A stretch of DNA of 64,000 nucleotides from an uncultured Thermoguttaceae bacterium (GCA_938042245.1 CALIRO010000011.1:1-64000), one strand, 5' to 3'; positions 49,518 through 58,509 are shown, counted from the stretch's first letter. Numbers and translations are program-made. The notes: generated by a model from the sequence alone, not told the origin.

Positions 49518-49679
49518 GTAACACTTCAGCCGAATGAAGAAGCTGCCTGGTTGATCCGAGCAAAGCCTTTCCGTGTCCCGGGCACGGAACCGGCAGTCCA
49601 GAACAAATACCCTAGCACAAAAAATGGGATGGTTGCTTTCGCAGGAATGCCTTGGTCCACCATTCGGCTGAACTGTTAC
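49518..49679. mobile_element. Family A MITE-like element, copy A6
   Basis: The ends are GTAACACTTCAGCCGAATG and CATTCGGCTGAACTGTTAC. The flanks AAGGCTC (49511-49517) and AAGGATC (49680-49686) match at 6 of 7 positions. It lies 68 bases upstream of a lipoprotein gene and may affect its promoter. Confidence 0.85.
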
Positions 49680-49747
49680 AAAGGATCATGCGGTCTTACT
49701 TCCTCCTGCCGGCGGCAGAAATCGCTCCTCCCAGGAGTACCAAGAAT

Positions 49748-50512
49748 ATGAAACTCAGCAGGATTTTAGTGTTGAGTATGGCGATCGGTCTATGGGCAAG
49801 TGGCGGCTGCGGGAAAGATCAGGCCAAAGAGTTCTTCGCCGAACAAGAACGCCTCGAACAGGAAAAACAAAAGCAGACAGCTTCTTCTCCGCCGACTACG
49901 CTGGAAGTGGATTTAAAGAAGCTTTTAGAACCGAAACCCAAATCCGATCCGGCCATCCCTCCCCCTAAGCTAGTGGATATCCGTACCCTGGAGGAAAAGT
50001 TTCCGGATGGAACACTCCGCATCCGAAGGACTGTGAAATATTTTAGCGATAACTCCACCGTCAACCATGGCCCTTATATCGAATGGCACCCCAACGGCCA
50101 AACATTCTGTGAAGGCCGATATGAAGACGGTAAACGCGTCGGGGAGTGGATCTACTACTACGAAGACGGCGCCAAAGCCAAAATGGGCACCTATAAAGAC
50201 GGCCAATTAGACGGGCAGTGGACCTATTGGGCACCAGGCCAACCTGACAAACCGATCCGCCAAGAACAGTACCGGGCTGGCCAACGCCACGGTAAATGGA
50301 TCTACTGGAACGAGCAGGGCCAAAAACTCCGCGAAGAAACTTACCTGCAAAACCAACTGGACGGCCCCGTTACTGAATGGTATCCCAACGGGCAGATGAA
50401 ATCTCAGGTCCACTACAAACATGGCCAATTCGACGGCAAAGCGATCAGTTGGGACGAGCAAGGCCGAAAAATCTCCGAACGCACTTTCCGAGCAGGTCAA
50501 CCTCTTCCCTAA
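49748..50512 (+). CDS. MORN-repeat putative lipoprotein
   Basis: Likely a surface or periplasmic protein of unknown role. ATG 49748 has AGGAG about 10 bases upstream; earlier in-frame residues look non-coding. The 254-residue protein has a short hydrophobic start ending SGGC (Cys21), a plausible though weak lipobox, then a charged linker rich in Glu, Lys and Pro. From about residue 95 come four to five MORN-type repeats: GPYIEWHPNGQTFCEGRYED, GEWIYYYEDGAKAKMGTYKD, GKWIYWNEQGQKLREETYL and GPVTEWYPNGQMKSQVHYKH. This YwqK-like pattern is sometimes labelled as an antitoxin, but no partner toxin is visible here. A family A element lies just upstream, and the gene converges on bioF. Confidence 0.83.
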   Translation: MKLSRILVLSMAIGLWASGGCGKDQAKEFFAEQERLEQEKQKQTASSPPTTLEVDLKKLLEPKPKSDPAIPPPKLVDIRTLEEKFPDGTLRIRRTVKYFSDNSTVNHGPYIEWHPNGQTFCEGRYEDGKRVGEWIYYYEDGAKAKMGTYKDGQLDGQWTYWAPGQPDKPIRQEQYRAGQRHGKWIYWNEQGQKLREETYLQNQLDGPVTEWYPNGQMKSQVHYKHGQFDGKAISWDEQGRKISERTFRAGQPLP

Positions 50513-50715
50513 CAGGCTTCTGCCTGATACCCCGCCTTTATTTCGGCCTGTCCGAGGGGCACCGGCTTTTTAGCCTCCCGTCTGTCGGCTCTCTAAGACC
50601 GGTGCCCGCTCTCGAACCCATTTTCCATGAAACTGTCCATTGGCATTCACCACGCCGAGCGGGGATTTTGGAGCCGATCGGTCCTAAAGGAGAAGGTTTC
50701 CTATTGGGCCCGGCT

Positions 50716-51888
50716 TTAAAGGAACCTTTTGGCCAAGCTAGCAAAGGCCTCCAGAAGGGCTTCCAGCATGCTGGGGGTATGAGAAGCGCAGAGGCTAATG
50801 CGCAAACAGGCCTGGTTTTCCGGAACCGCAGGCGGCCGGATGGGCGGCACAAACAAGCCCCGATCGGCCAACGCCGCCGCAATCTCTAGGGCTAGCTCAG
50901 GCCGACCTACCAGTACCGGAATAATCTGACTGGCGCTTGGGCCCAGGGGCCACCCCTGCCGACGAAGCTCCCTGCGGACATAGTCGGCCGATTCCAGAAG
51001 CCGGTGTCGGCGCATCGGTTCTTGCTCGACGATTTCCAAAGCGGCTATCGCAGCGGCGGCCATCGGCGCCGGCGGTGCCGTGGAAAATATATAGGGCCTG
51101 GCACGTTGCACCAGCCAATCGATCAGCAATCGGCTGCCCACCACAAATCCGCCTACCGACCCCAAGGCTTTGCTCAATGTGCCAATGCGAATCGGGATCT
51201 TGGTTTCTACGCCCAGATGCTCGGCTACCCCCCGGCCAGCCGATCCAAACACCCCAGTGGCATGGGCTTCATCGACCAACAGCATAGCTTCGTATCGGTT
51301 GGCCAGCTCCACCAACTCTCCCAGCGGGGCCAAATCCCCGTCCATGCTGAAGAGGCTATCTGTGGCAATCAGCCGACGCCGATACCTACCGGCCCGATCC
51401 AAAAGCCGCTCTAACTCCCTCCAGTCTGCATGGGAATACACCCGGAGATCGGCCCGGCTAAGTCGAGCCCCATCCCAAAGACTGGCATGATTCTTGGCAT
51501 CTAGGTAAACCACATCCCCCTGAGCTACCAGGGCGGCCAGGGTACCCATATTGGCGGCAAAGCCGCTGCCAAAGACCAGTGCGGCCTCGGTAGCCTCGAA
51601 GTCGGCCAGACGGGTCTCCAACTTTTGATGCCATTGGCTATACCCACAGATTAACGGACTGGCCCCAGCACCCCAACCTTCCTGCAGAGCGGCGGCAGCA
51701 GCCGCTTTCAGCCGCTCATCCGTTGCCAAACCAAGGTAATCATTCGACCCGAAATTCACCACCTGCCGACCATCCAGGACGACCACAGGTCCGACCGGCC
51801 CCTGCCGAATCCGGCGCCGCCGTCGAAGTGCTGAGTCCTCTAATCCTGCCAATTCCGTTTCGATCCAAGCCAACGGGTCCTTGGCCAT
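50716..51888 (-). CDS. bioF: 8-amino-7-oxononanoate synthase
   Basis: A PLP enzyme joining pimeloyl-ACP or pimeloyl-CoA with alanine in biotin synthesis. The 390-residue protein follows AGGAGGT and has the family length. Conserved features are NFGSNDYLGLA, GSGFAANMGTLAALV, DSLFSMDGDLAPL, the PLP Asp in LVDEAHATG (206-209) and Schiff-base Lys240 in GTLSKALGSVGGFV. Related alpha-oxoamine synthases such as Kbl share these motifs, but the short N-terminus and GYSQWHQKLE favour BioF. No other biotin gene is adjacent. Confidence 0.88.
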   Translation of the reverse strand: MAKDPLAWIETELAGLEDSALRRRRRIRQGPVGPVVVLDGRQVVNFGSNDYLGLATDERLKAAAAAALQEGWGAGASPLICGYSQWHQKLETRLADFEATEAALVFGSGFAANMGTLAALVAQGDVVYLDAKNHASLWDGARLSRADLRVYSHADWRELERLLDRAGRYRRRLIATDSLFSMDGDLAPLGELVELANRYEAMLLVDEAHATGVFGSAGRGVAEHLGVETKIPIRIGTLSKALGSVGGFVVGSRLLIDWLVQRARPYIFSTAPPAPMAAAAIAALEIVEQEPMRRHRLLESADYVRRELRRQGWPLGPSASQIIPVLVGRPELALEIAAALADRGLFVPPIRPPAVPENQACLRISLCASHTPSMLEALLEAFASLAKRFL

Positions 51889-52114
51889 TTGGGCACCTCC
51901 TAAACCAAGGCTTTTATTTTCCCCCGGGATTCAGGGAACGTTCTCCTGCCCGGGATTTTCCGCCGGGGATATGGAAACAGTGTAAAATGAAGGGGGTTGG
52001 AATGAGAATGCCCCACAGATAGGGGAGAAATATCCGACCCAAAAGGTTTAAACCCTCCTGCTTCTGCAACAACAAAGCTCCCCTCGGCAACAATTTCTAA
52101 AAAGGCCGCTAAGT

Positions 52115-52693
52115 ATGGTTTCCGAGAGTGCCGGCCAAGTGCCCCCAGCCTCTTCCGAAGCACCAACGCTGGATTGGGCCCGATTGCTTCGGGAACATGA
52201 ACGTTGGCTGCGTACGGTGGTCTATGCGCGGCTTCGGGAAGTGCAAGCGGTCGAAGAGGTGATGCAAGAAGTCGCCTTAGCCGCAGTCGAACAAAAGGCA
52301 CCCCTGGCGGATCCGACGAAGGTGGCGCCTTGGCTGTATCGATTGGCGGTGCGACAGGCCCTGCTTTACCGACGCCGGCAAGGCCGACAGCGAAAACTTC
52401 TGGATCGGTACGCCCACCGGCACCCTGTCCTGCCTGGCCCAGACGGTAGGCTGGACCCGCTGCAGTGGCTTTTGGCTGCCGAACGCCAGCAGTTGATCCA
52501 GCGGGCCTTGGAGCGCCTGCCCCCCCGGGATGCCGAAATCCTGCTCCTGAAATACACCGAAAATTGGAGTTACCGTCAAATTGCCGAGCATTTGGGTATC
52601 ACAGAAGGTGCGGTTCAAGCCCGCCTGCATCGTGCCCGAACAAAACTCCGCCAGCAATTAGCCTTATCGGTCCAAGGGGATGCTCAGCCATGA
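52115..52693 (+). CDS. ECF-type RNA polymerase sigma factor
   Basis: Directs RNA polymerase to a stress or envelope regulon. The 192-residue protein has region 2 (LREHERWLRTVVYARLREVQ, then EEVMQEVALAAVEQ) and region 4 (LPPRDAEILLLKYTENWSYR, QIAEHLGITEGAVQARLHRA). These are joined by a linker, the two-domain ECF plan. Its stop codon overlaps the next gene's start by four bases (ATGA), so it is translationally coupled to its probable anti-sigma. The third gene of the cluster is a PDZ protein. ECF genes of this kind often regulate themselves; I could not see a target promoter motif upstream. Confidence 0.92.
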   Translation: MVSESAGQVPPASSEAPTLDWARLLREHERWLRTVVYARLREVQAVEEVMQEVALAAVEQKAPLADPTKVAPWLYRLAVRQALLYRRRQGRQRKLLDRYAHRHPVLPGPDGRLDPLQWLLAAERQQLIQRALERLPPRDAEILLLKYTENWSYRQIAEHLGITEGAVQARLHRARTKLRQQLALSVQGDAQP

Positions 52694-53583
52694 GCGCAGA
52701 CAACGTCTTCCATGAGGATTTACAACTATCCTCCCACAAGGAGGATGGGCTTCCTAGGGGAGATAAAACCATTGAGGCAGTGGGTGAGGAAGCTTCCTCA
52801 GGCCCCCCGAATGTAGTACAAGATTTACCCATGGATGAGGGGTTATTAGATCAGCTTGTGGATGGGGAGCTTTCCGAGCAGCAGAAGCGTCAGGTCCTTC
52901 AGCAACTGCAGAGCCATCCGGACGGGTGGCGGCGCTTGGCCCTGGCTTTTTTGGAAGCCCAGGCATGGCGAGAGGAGATACCGCGTTTGGTGGGACAAAT
53001 GCGCCTCCGGGATACCTGTTCGGAAACCCAACATCAGAAGCCGGGCCGACTTCCAGTTCGACCTGGGTTCCACTACCGATTTGCCAGTTTAGTTGGACGA
53101 ATCGTTACCTTGGCTGGGGTGATTCTATTAGCATTTTTAGGGGGATATTTGTGGCGAGATGTGCCCCTAATTAGCACTATCCAAAAAAACACCCTCGGGC
53201 AGAGCTCATCGCCACCGGAAATAGTTCAGGCTCAGAAAAAGAGTGCTTTTTCGCCCGAATGGGAGGGGAAAAAACATCCGGAAACTCCAGAACGATTCGG
53301 TTCTTTCGGGTGGGAATATGTAACCTTAATGGGGGGAGTTGGTCCAGATGGTGTGCCAGAGGTGGTACGGGTTCCGGTCAGTCCCGTGGGTTCCCCGATC
53401 CGGATAGCACCGGCGCTGCCGCCGATTCCGGAAGAAGTGCTTCATTTGCTTCGTCGGTGGGGAGCGGAAATCTCTTATTCCAGGCAATTTGTCCCACTTC
53501 GGATTGAAGACGGCAGCCAAGTTGTCGTACCAGTCGAACAGGTAGAACTGTACCACCGGCCCCAGGGGGAGAGGTTTCAATAG
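52690..53583 (+). CDS. Membrane anti-sigma factor-like protein
   Basis: Likely holds the upstream sigma factor inactive at the membrane. It starts at the ATGA overlap and has 297 residues. The cytoplasmic part contains DGELS (58-62) and a helical bundle (LLDQLVDGELSEQQKRQVLQ, DGWRRLALAFLEAQAWREE), typical of planctomycete anti-sigma proteins. The classic HxxxCxxC zinc motif is absent. One membrane helix spans about 135-155 (VGRIVTLAGVILLAFLGGYL). The outer part is Pro-rich with no enzyme motif and could sense the periplasm. Release by proteolysis is possible given the neighbouring PDZ protein, but that protein has no protease domain. Confidence 0.82.
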   Translation: MSADNVFHEDLQLSSHKEDGLPRGDKTIEAVGEEASSGPPNVVQDLPMDEGLLDQLVDGELSEQQKRQVLQQLQSHPDGWRRLALAFLEAQAWREEIPRLVGQMRLRDTCSETQHQKPGRLPVRPGFHYRFASLVGRIVTLAGVILLAFLGGYLWRDVPLISTIQKNTLGQSSSPPEIVQAQKKSAFSPEWEGKKHPETPERFGSFGWEYVTLMGGVGPDGVPEVVRVPVSPVGSPIRIAPALPPIPEEVLHLLRRWGAEISYSRQFVPLRIEDGSQVVVPVEQVELYHRPQGERFQ

Positions 53584-53861
53584 GTTTTGCTCGGTTTCCG
53601 GTGGTACGACTGATACGAAGGCATAATCTCCCCCTTTTAGGGGGATTTCTATCGCCCTCTCTCACACAAAGTTTTTGCGGTGCAATCCCTCTAGGGGCTT
53701 CTTTTAATGGGATTCCTATCAGGCTTTCTAAAAACTCAGTAACAAAACTCTTCCTTCGGTAACAAATCAAAACGGAGAGTCGGCAGAGGCTCGGCTCTCT
53801 GGAAACCATAACGGTGATGAGTTGGTCGGGTTTTGTGGGCTTTTTCAAAAGGAGGTAGCCG

Positions 53862-54992
53862 ATGCAGACGGTAGGATGGGCCATGGTGTTGGCAGTGGTG
53901 ATGGCCTTGCCCATCTGGGCAACGGCCGGAGAACAGGTGCCCGGTCCCCAGCCACAAATCCAGATCCAAGTTCACCACATTTCCGACGGCGGAGTGGTTG
54001 GGACAGCCGGAGTGGCTGCTACCGGTGCAGAAGGGGCCAGTGGAGGGGCGGCCGGTGGGGTCGCTGGGGCAACCGCCGGGGGGTTTTCTGAGCCTTTGCC
54101 CAAACCCAGCGAGTACTGGCTGGGGGTAGAATGCACGCCGGTCGATCCGACGCTTCGGTCTCAGTTGCAACTACCCGAAGGTCAGGGTTTGGTCATCCGG
54201 GCGGTCGTGCCGGATAGTCCTGCAGCTAAAGCAGGACTGCGCGAACATGACATTCTCTTGCAAGCGGGCGAGAAAAAGCTCAGCGCCGTCAGCGACCTGA
54301 TCGAAGCGGTAGAAGCGGCCAAGGAACAAAAACTCACCTTAGAAATGATTCGGGAAGGCAAACGGCAGAAGCTGCAGGTAACCCCCGCCAAACGCCCGCC
54401 GGAACAGATCCAGCCTGGTTTTGGTTGGGGGATGGTCATCCCGGTGCCTGGGAATCCGGATTTTGAAGCTTTCCGGAAGTGGTTTGAGAAGATGCAGCCG
54501 GGCCAACCGCTCCGGTTCCGATTCTTCCAGCCGGGCTTTGTCATGCCGCCAGGATTTGGGTGGCATTTTGGCTGGCAAACAGCGCTGCCGGAAGGCTTGA
54601 GCATTGCCATTACCAAAAGCGGCAACGAACCGGCCCAGATCAAGGTGCAAAAGGACGGCAAGACCTGGGAAGTTACCGAGAAGGAATTGGATAAATTGCC
54701 GCCGGATATTCGGCGTCATGTGGAACGGATGTTAGGCCAGGGCGGCTGGATCGAGATGGATTTGCCCTGGGAGGTCGGGCCTCCTTGGTTTGGCACGGAA
54801 GGCAAAGAGAAGTTGCCAGGCCGCATCCGCCAGGACCTCCAAAAACAGCTCGAAAAACACCAGCAAGAAGTGGAAAAACTCCAAAAACAACTGGAAGAAC
54901 TAAAGAAGGCGTTGGAACAACTCCGCTCAGAGCCCGCTCCCAAGGAATTGAAAAAAACCACCCCCAAGCAACCGCCCAAAGAAAAAGTCTAA
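53862..54992 (+). CDS. Exported PDZ-domain protein with C-terminal coiled coil
   Basis: A periplasmic PDZ protein without a protease domain. AAAGGAGGT precedes ATG 53862. The 376-residue protein has a signal peptide (to about residue 22), a Gly/Ala-rich stretch (42-74) and one PDZ domain (about 85-175: YWLGVECTPVDP, VIRAVVPDSPAAKAGLREHD, LIEAVEAAKEQKLTLEMIRE). Next comes an aromatic, Gly/Pro-rich segment (GFGWGMVIPVPGNPDFEAF). Residues 325-362 form a coiled coil (LQKQLEKHQQEVEKLQKQLE). It follows the sigma/anti-sigma pair by 278 bases in the same direction, and a terminator closes the cluster. It may present peptides or misfolded proteins to a partner, perhaps as the sensing arm of the sigma system; that link is inferred from position. 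Confidence 0.8.
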   Translation: MQTVGWAMVLAVVMALPIWATAGEQVPGPQPQIQIQVHHISDGGVVGTAGVAATGAEGASGGAAGGVAGATAGGFSEPLPKPSEYWLGVECTPVDPTLRSQLQLPEGQGLVIRAVVPDSPAAKAGLREHDILLQAGEKKLSAVSDLIEAVEAAKEQKLTLEMIREGKRQKLQVTPAKRPPEQIQPGFGWGMVIPVPGNPDFEAFRKWFEKMQPGQPLRFRFFQPGFVMPPGFGWHFGWQTALPEGLSIAITKSGNEPAQIKVQKDGKTWEVTEKELDKLPPDIRRHVERMLGQGGWIEMDLPWEVGPPWFGTEGKEKLPGRIRQDLQKQLEKHQQEVEKLQKQLEELKKALEQLRSEPAPKELKKTTPKQPPKEKV

Positions 54993-55057
54993 CCTCCCCC
55001 GCCGCTTTTCCGAGAACAGGCGCCCTGGTGCAGGGCTACAACTAGTCTGTTCCATAA

Positions 55058-55092
55058 AGGGGTCCGGCAGGAGCCGGCCCCTTTTGTTTTTT
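55058..55092 (+). terminator. Intrinsic terminator after the PDZ gene
   Basis: GGGGTCCGGC (55059-55068) pairs with GCCGGCCCC (55073-55081) over a 4-base loop, followed by TTTTGTTTTTT. It fits the end of the sigma/anti-sigma/PDZ cluster. Confidence 0.85.
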
Positions 55093-55238
55093 CTCCCGGA
55101 GACATTTTCGACCACCCCTTGCCGGGAGGCGGAAAATGGGAATGATTGGAGAGCAAAGAAGTTTTTGGGTTTCTGTTTTGGAATGGCAAGGGGGCAGTAG
55201 GAGGGAAAAGTTGCCAGGGTCTATCGAAAGGAAGATGG

Positions 55239-55856
55239 ATGAACTGCTTGGTCATCGTGGATGTACAGAACGATTTTTGTCCGGGCGGGGCGTTGGCGGT
55301 GCCGGATGGGGACCAGGTGGTGCCGGTGATCAATCAGTTGGTGGATCGGTTTGATCGGGTGGTGGCCACGCAGGATTGGCATCCGCCGGAGCATTTAAGT
55401 TTTGCGGCCAACCATCCGGGGCGCAAGCCGGGCGATGTGGTCCAGTTGGCCGGGCTGGAGCAAGTGCTTTGGCCGGTGCATTGTGTGCAAGGCACCCCGG
55501 GGGCGGACTTTCACCCGGCGTTGGAGCGATCGGCCATCCAGCAGGTGTTTCGCAAAGGGATGGATCCGGAGATTGATAGTTATAGTGGGTTTTTCGATAA
55601 CGGGCGGCGTCGGAGCACTGGGCTGGAGGATTATCTTCGGCGGGAGGGAGTGGAGGAAGTGTATATTTGCGGATTGGCTACGGATTACTGCGTTCGGTGG
55701 ACGGCTCTGGATGCGGTCCGTCTGGGATTCCGGACCTGGCTGATAGAAGACGCCTGCCGGGGCGTAGAGCTGCGGCCCGGCGATGTGGCCGCCGCTCTGG
55801 ACCAAATGCGCCAAGCCGGCGTGCAACTAATCTCTAGCCCATTGCTCCTGAAATAG
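55239..55856 (+). CDS. pncA: Nicotinamidase
   Basis: Hydrolyses nicotinamide to nicotinate in NAD recycling. ATG 55239 follows AAAGGAAG and begins exactly at the family start, MNCLVIVDVQNDF. The 205-residue protein has the catalytic triad Asp8, Lys106 (FRKG) and Cys151 (GLATDYCV). Metal ligands are seen as Asp46 and His48 (TQDWHPP) and His81 (WPVHC). The frame extends upstream to 55146, but the added residues are not family-like. The gene is single, converging with a DUF1080 gene. No nicotinate phosphoribosyltransferase is near. Confidence 0.94.
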   Translation: MNCLVIVDVQNDFCPGGALAVPDGDQVVPVINQLVDRFDRVVATQDWHPPEHLSFAANHPGRKPGDVVQLAGLEQVLWPVHCVQGTPGADFHPALERSAIQQVFRKGMDPEIDSYSGFFDNGRRRSTGLEDYLRREGVEEVYICGLATDYCVRWTALDAVRLGFRTWLIEDACRGVELRPGDVAAALDQMRQAGVQLISSPLLLK

Positions 55857-55965
55857 CAACAGCTTTTATAGCAACAGCTTTTGTTGGTTGCTATTGGAGG
55901 TCTTTAGCATATTCTGATCAGGAACTTATGGGGGTCAGAGTCTTTCTTTGCCTGCGGATCGGGTT

Positions 55966-57039
55966 TCATTCGGGCAGGACCATGATTTCCACTTTGCGGA
56001 ACTCGATGGGGTGGCTTTCGCTTTGGAGAGAAATGTAGCCAGCGTGCAAGAGGCGATCTGCGCCTGCAGCTAGCAGGCGCTTGGCGTCCGCATCCTTATC
56101 GTCCAATTGGGGTTTTTCGTATTCAAGCACCAGTTGGCCTTCGACATAGTGGCGGATCAGGCCAGCGCCGTGGACTTCCACTTCGACAGTTACCCACTGA
56201 TCGCCGTGGTAGGTTTTGGAGCGGGAGTTGGTGCAGTGGGGGGTGAAGAGTTTGCCGTCCATAACGACATGGGTGCCGGGGGTACAGAGGTTGGCGGTGG
56301 GTCGAGTGCCAGTGCCGCCGCCGCCCAGAAGTTGGACTTCAATCGAAACCGGGAACGATTGTTCCACGGTCATGGTTTTCGGGTCTTGGCAGTGAATCAT
56401 AATGCCGCTATTGCGGAAGGCCCAAGCAGGCCCGCCCGGACACTGTTGGCCGGTAAACCGATATTCCACCCGAAGCCGATAGTGGGAAAATTTCTCCTTG
56501 TAAAATAGATGTCCGAACCGGTTGTCGAACTTTGGATAGTACTTCGGGTCATAGACGACTTTCAGCACGCCGTTTTCGACGCGGAAGGTATTGCCGTAGT
56601 TTTCGCCCAGGGGATAGCCACGGATTTTGGGCGTCCAGCCTTCTAGGTCTTTGCCGTTGAAAAGCGGTCGCCAGACGCCTTGGGCCTGGCCTCTTTCTGA
56701 AGGGGAGTTCTCCTCGGCAGAGGGCGCTTTTGGCGAGGCGGCGGAGGATTGTTCACCCACAGAGGTCGTATTTGCCGCACCGGAGGGCTTTTCATCGCCC
56801 GCCGGGGCCGCCGTCGCCGATCCGGCCAGGGAAGCCTGAGCGGCACCGCTACAACAAGGTTTTTCTGCTGGGGCAGTAGTGCTGACCATCTGGAGGCGAA
56901 TCGCGGAGACCTCGGACGCTCCGAAGGGTTGCGCCGCTTGCGTCCCACAAGGAGAGATTCCTATCCCCATCGCCGCCATCGAAGCCACGACCACTGCATA
57001 CCCACTGAGGCGATACCCAAAAGTGGCCAAACTATTCAT
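55966..57039 (-). CDS. Exported DUF1080 (3-keto-disaccharide hydrolase-type) protein
   Basis: DUF1080 domains are concanavalin-like folds, some shown to hydrolyse 3-keto-glycosides; many planctomycetes secrete several. ATG 57039 follows AAGGAG and gives 358 residues with a signal (YAVVVASMAAMGIGISPCG). A low-complexity Ala/Ser/Pro stretch (about 40-115) containing CC follows. The DUF1080 domain starts with WRPLFNGKDLEGWTPK and continues with FGHLFYKEKFSHYRLRVEY, WAFRNSGIMIHC and SFPVSIEVQLLGG. It ends LHAGYISLQSESHPIEFRKV. The enzyme is expected outside the cytoplasm. It lies back to back with gcvT. Confidence 0.88.
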   Translation of the reverse strand: MNSLATFGYRLSGYAVVVASMAAMGIGISPCGTQAAQPFGASEVSAIRLQMVSTTAPAEKPCCSGAAQASLAGSATAAPAGDEKPSGAANTTSVGEQSSAASPKAPSAEENSPSERGQAQGVWRPLFNGKDLEGWTPKIRGYPLGENYGNTFRVENGVLKVVYDPKYYPKFDNRFGHLFYKEKFSHYRLRVEYRFTGQQCPGGPAWAFRNSGIMIHCQDPKTMTVEQSFPVSIEVQLLGGGGTGTRPTANLCTPGTHVVMDGKLFTPHCTNSRSKTYHGDQWVTVEVEVHGAGLIRHYVEGQLVLEYEKPQLDDKDADAKRLLAAGADRLLHAGYISLQSESHPIEFRKVEIMVLPE

Positions 57040-57342
57040 CTTTTGTTTTCTCCTTGAAAAACGGGACAACGTTGAAAAAGCGGTGTCGTCGTGACAGAGC
57101 CTAGAAGGGTTTTTTCGATCGGAAGGGTTCCCATGGGGGAGGCGGGTGTTTTGGGGTTTGGACTGCGGCAACCGACGTTGGGAGATTTTGGGCGTTTTAC
57201 GCCGCCAGCCGCCCACCAAATCCCTCTTTCTGGGGCTTCCCGACCAAAATCTTTTTGGTAAAATACCATATTTTCCTGACAAAAGAAAGGGGTTGCCCAT
57301 CGGAATCCATGTTGCTGACGGCAACGTTTCAAGGGATTGGCA

Positions 57343-58509
57343 ATGGCCGGAGAATCTGCTGCACTATTGAAGACGCCGCTTTATGAGTGGCATGTGGCGC
57401 AGGGGGCACGGATGACCGAGTTTGCCGGTTGGGCGATGCCGCTTTTTTACACCTCGATTATCCAGGAGCACCACGCTACCCGCACCGCCTGCGGGATTGG
57501 GGATATTTCCCACATGGGCCGGCTCCGGTTTGAGGGGCCGGGGGCGGCCGTGTTTTTGGCGGAACTGCTCACCCGCCGGGTGGGCGATCTGAAACTAGGT
57601 CAAATCCGCTACTCGCTGATTACCAACTACGAAGGCGGTATCCTGGATGATGTGCTGGTGGGCTATTATCACAACGAATATGGCCAGCCGTTCTATGTGG
57701 TGGTAGTCAATGCGGCCAATCGGGAAAAGATCGTGCGGTGGGTGCATCAGCATTTGCCGCCCCAGCGGGCCAATGCCCCTGGCCAAGAGGTGGTTTTTAC
57801 CGATCTGACCCGGCTTTGGGCGATGTTTGCCATTCAGGGGCCCAGGGCGGTAGAGGTGCTTCAGCCGCTGGTGGATGTCGATCTAGATTCCATGCGGTAT
57901 TACAAAGGGCATTTGGTGCGGATTTTGCATCCGGCGGCTCAGCGTCAGGGCGCCATCATCAGCCGAACTGGCTACACCGGCGAAGACGGCTTTGAATTGG
58001 CTGTTGGAGCCAGTGTTGCCCGGGCTGTTTGGGAGGCGATCTTGGAGATTGGCAAACCGCTGGGAGCGGTGCCGATCGGGCTAGGTGCTCGGGACACGCT
58101 TCGGCTGGAAGCCGGCATGCCGCTATATGGCCATGAACTTACCGAAGAGATTAACCCATTTGAAGCGGGGCTGGAGTACACCTGTTATTTAACCGGGTAT
58201 GATTTTCCCGGCCGGGACGTCTTGAAACAGCTCCAGCAGCAGCCGCTTCAGAAAAAGCTAGTGGGGCTGGAACTTGGCAGTCGACGGGTGGCGCGCCAAG
58301 GATGCCTGCTTTTCCACGATCAGGAGCCGGTGGGCTTCGTTACCAGCGGCACCTTCTCGCCGACGCTTCAAAAGTCGATTGCCATGGGATACGTTCGGCC
58401 AGAGTTTGCCGAGCCGGGTACAGAACTGCTGGTCGATATCCGAGGCCAACGCGAACCGATCCGAGTCGTCGCCCTGCCGTTTTATCAGCGGAATCGAAAA
58501 AAGAACTGA
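57343..58509 (+). CDS. gcvT: Aminomethyltransferase (glycine cleavage T protein)
   Basis: Transfers the aminomethyl carbon of glycine to tetrahydrofolate, releasing ammonia. ATG 57343 is 7 bases after AAGGG; an in-frame TTG lies two codons earlier. The 388-residue protein has family length and motifs: LYEWHVAQGARMTEFAGWAM, GIGDISHMGRLRFEG, YSLITNYEGGILDDVLV, RTGYTGEDGFEL and LGARDTLRLEAGMPLYGHEL. The C-terminal beta-barrel includes GFVTSGTFSPTLQKSIAMGY. No gcvH or gcvP is adjacent, so the system is presumably split in the genome. About 300 bases to the DUF1080 gene form a shared divergent promoter region. Confidence 0.95.
   Translation: MAGESAALLKTPLYEWHVAQGARMTEFAGWAMPLFYTSIIQEHHATRTACGIGDISHMGRLRFEGPGAAVFLAELLTRRVGDLKLGQIRYSLITNYEGGILDDVLVGYYHNEYGQPFYVVVVNAANREKIVRWVHQHLPPQRANAPGQEVVFTDLTRLWAMFAIQGPRAVEVLQPLVDVDLDSMRYYKGHLVRILHPAAQRQGAIISRTGYTGEDGFELAVGASVARAVWEAILEIGKPLGAVPIGLGARDTLRLEAGMPLYGHELTEEINPFEAGLEYTCYLTGYDFPGRDVLKQLQQQPLQKKLVGLELGSRRVARQGCLLFHDQEPVGFVTSGTFSPTLQKSIAMGYVRPEFAEPGTELLVDIRGQREPIRVVALPFYQRNRKKN

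Larger units (their letters stand above)
48912..49747. other. Spacer with terminator, direct repeat and family A copy A6
   Basis: About 250 bases separate HU from the terminator at 49164-49195, more than a normal 3' UTR, so a small RNA is possible. Beyond the terminator, ATTGGGCCTAGGAAATT (49195 onward) is repeated as ATTGGGCCTAGGAAGTT about 60 bases later. A6 lies at 49518-49679. Confidence 0.5.

Noticed and set aside
48588-50512. Toxin-antitoxin system based on the YwqK-like MORN protein
   Set aside because: That label comes from automatic naming. No toxin gene is adjacent, and the protein looks like an exported lipoprotein.
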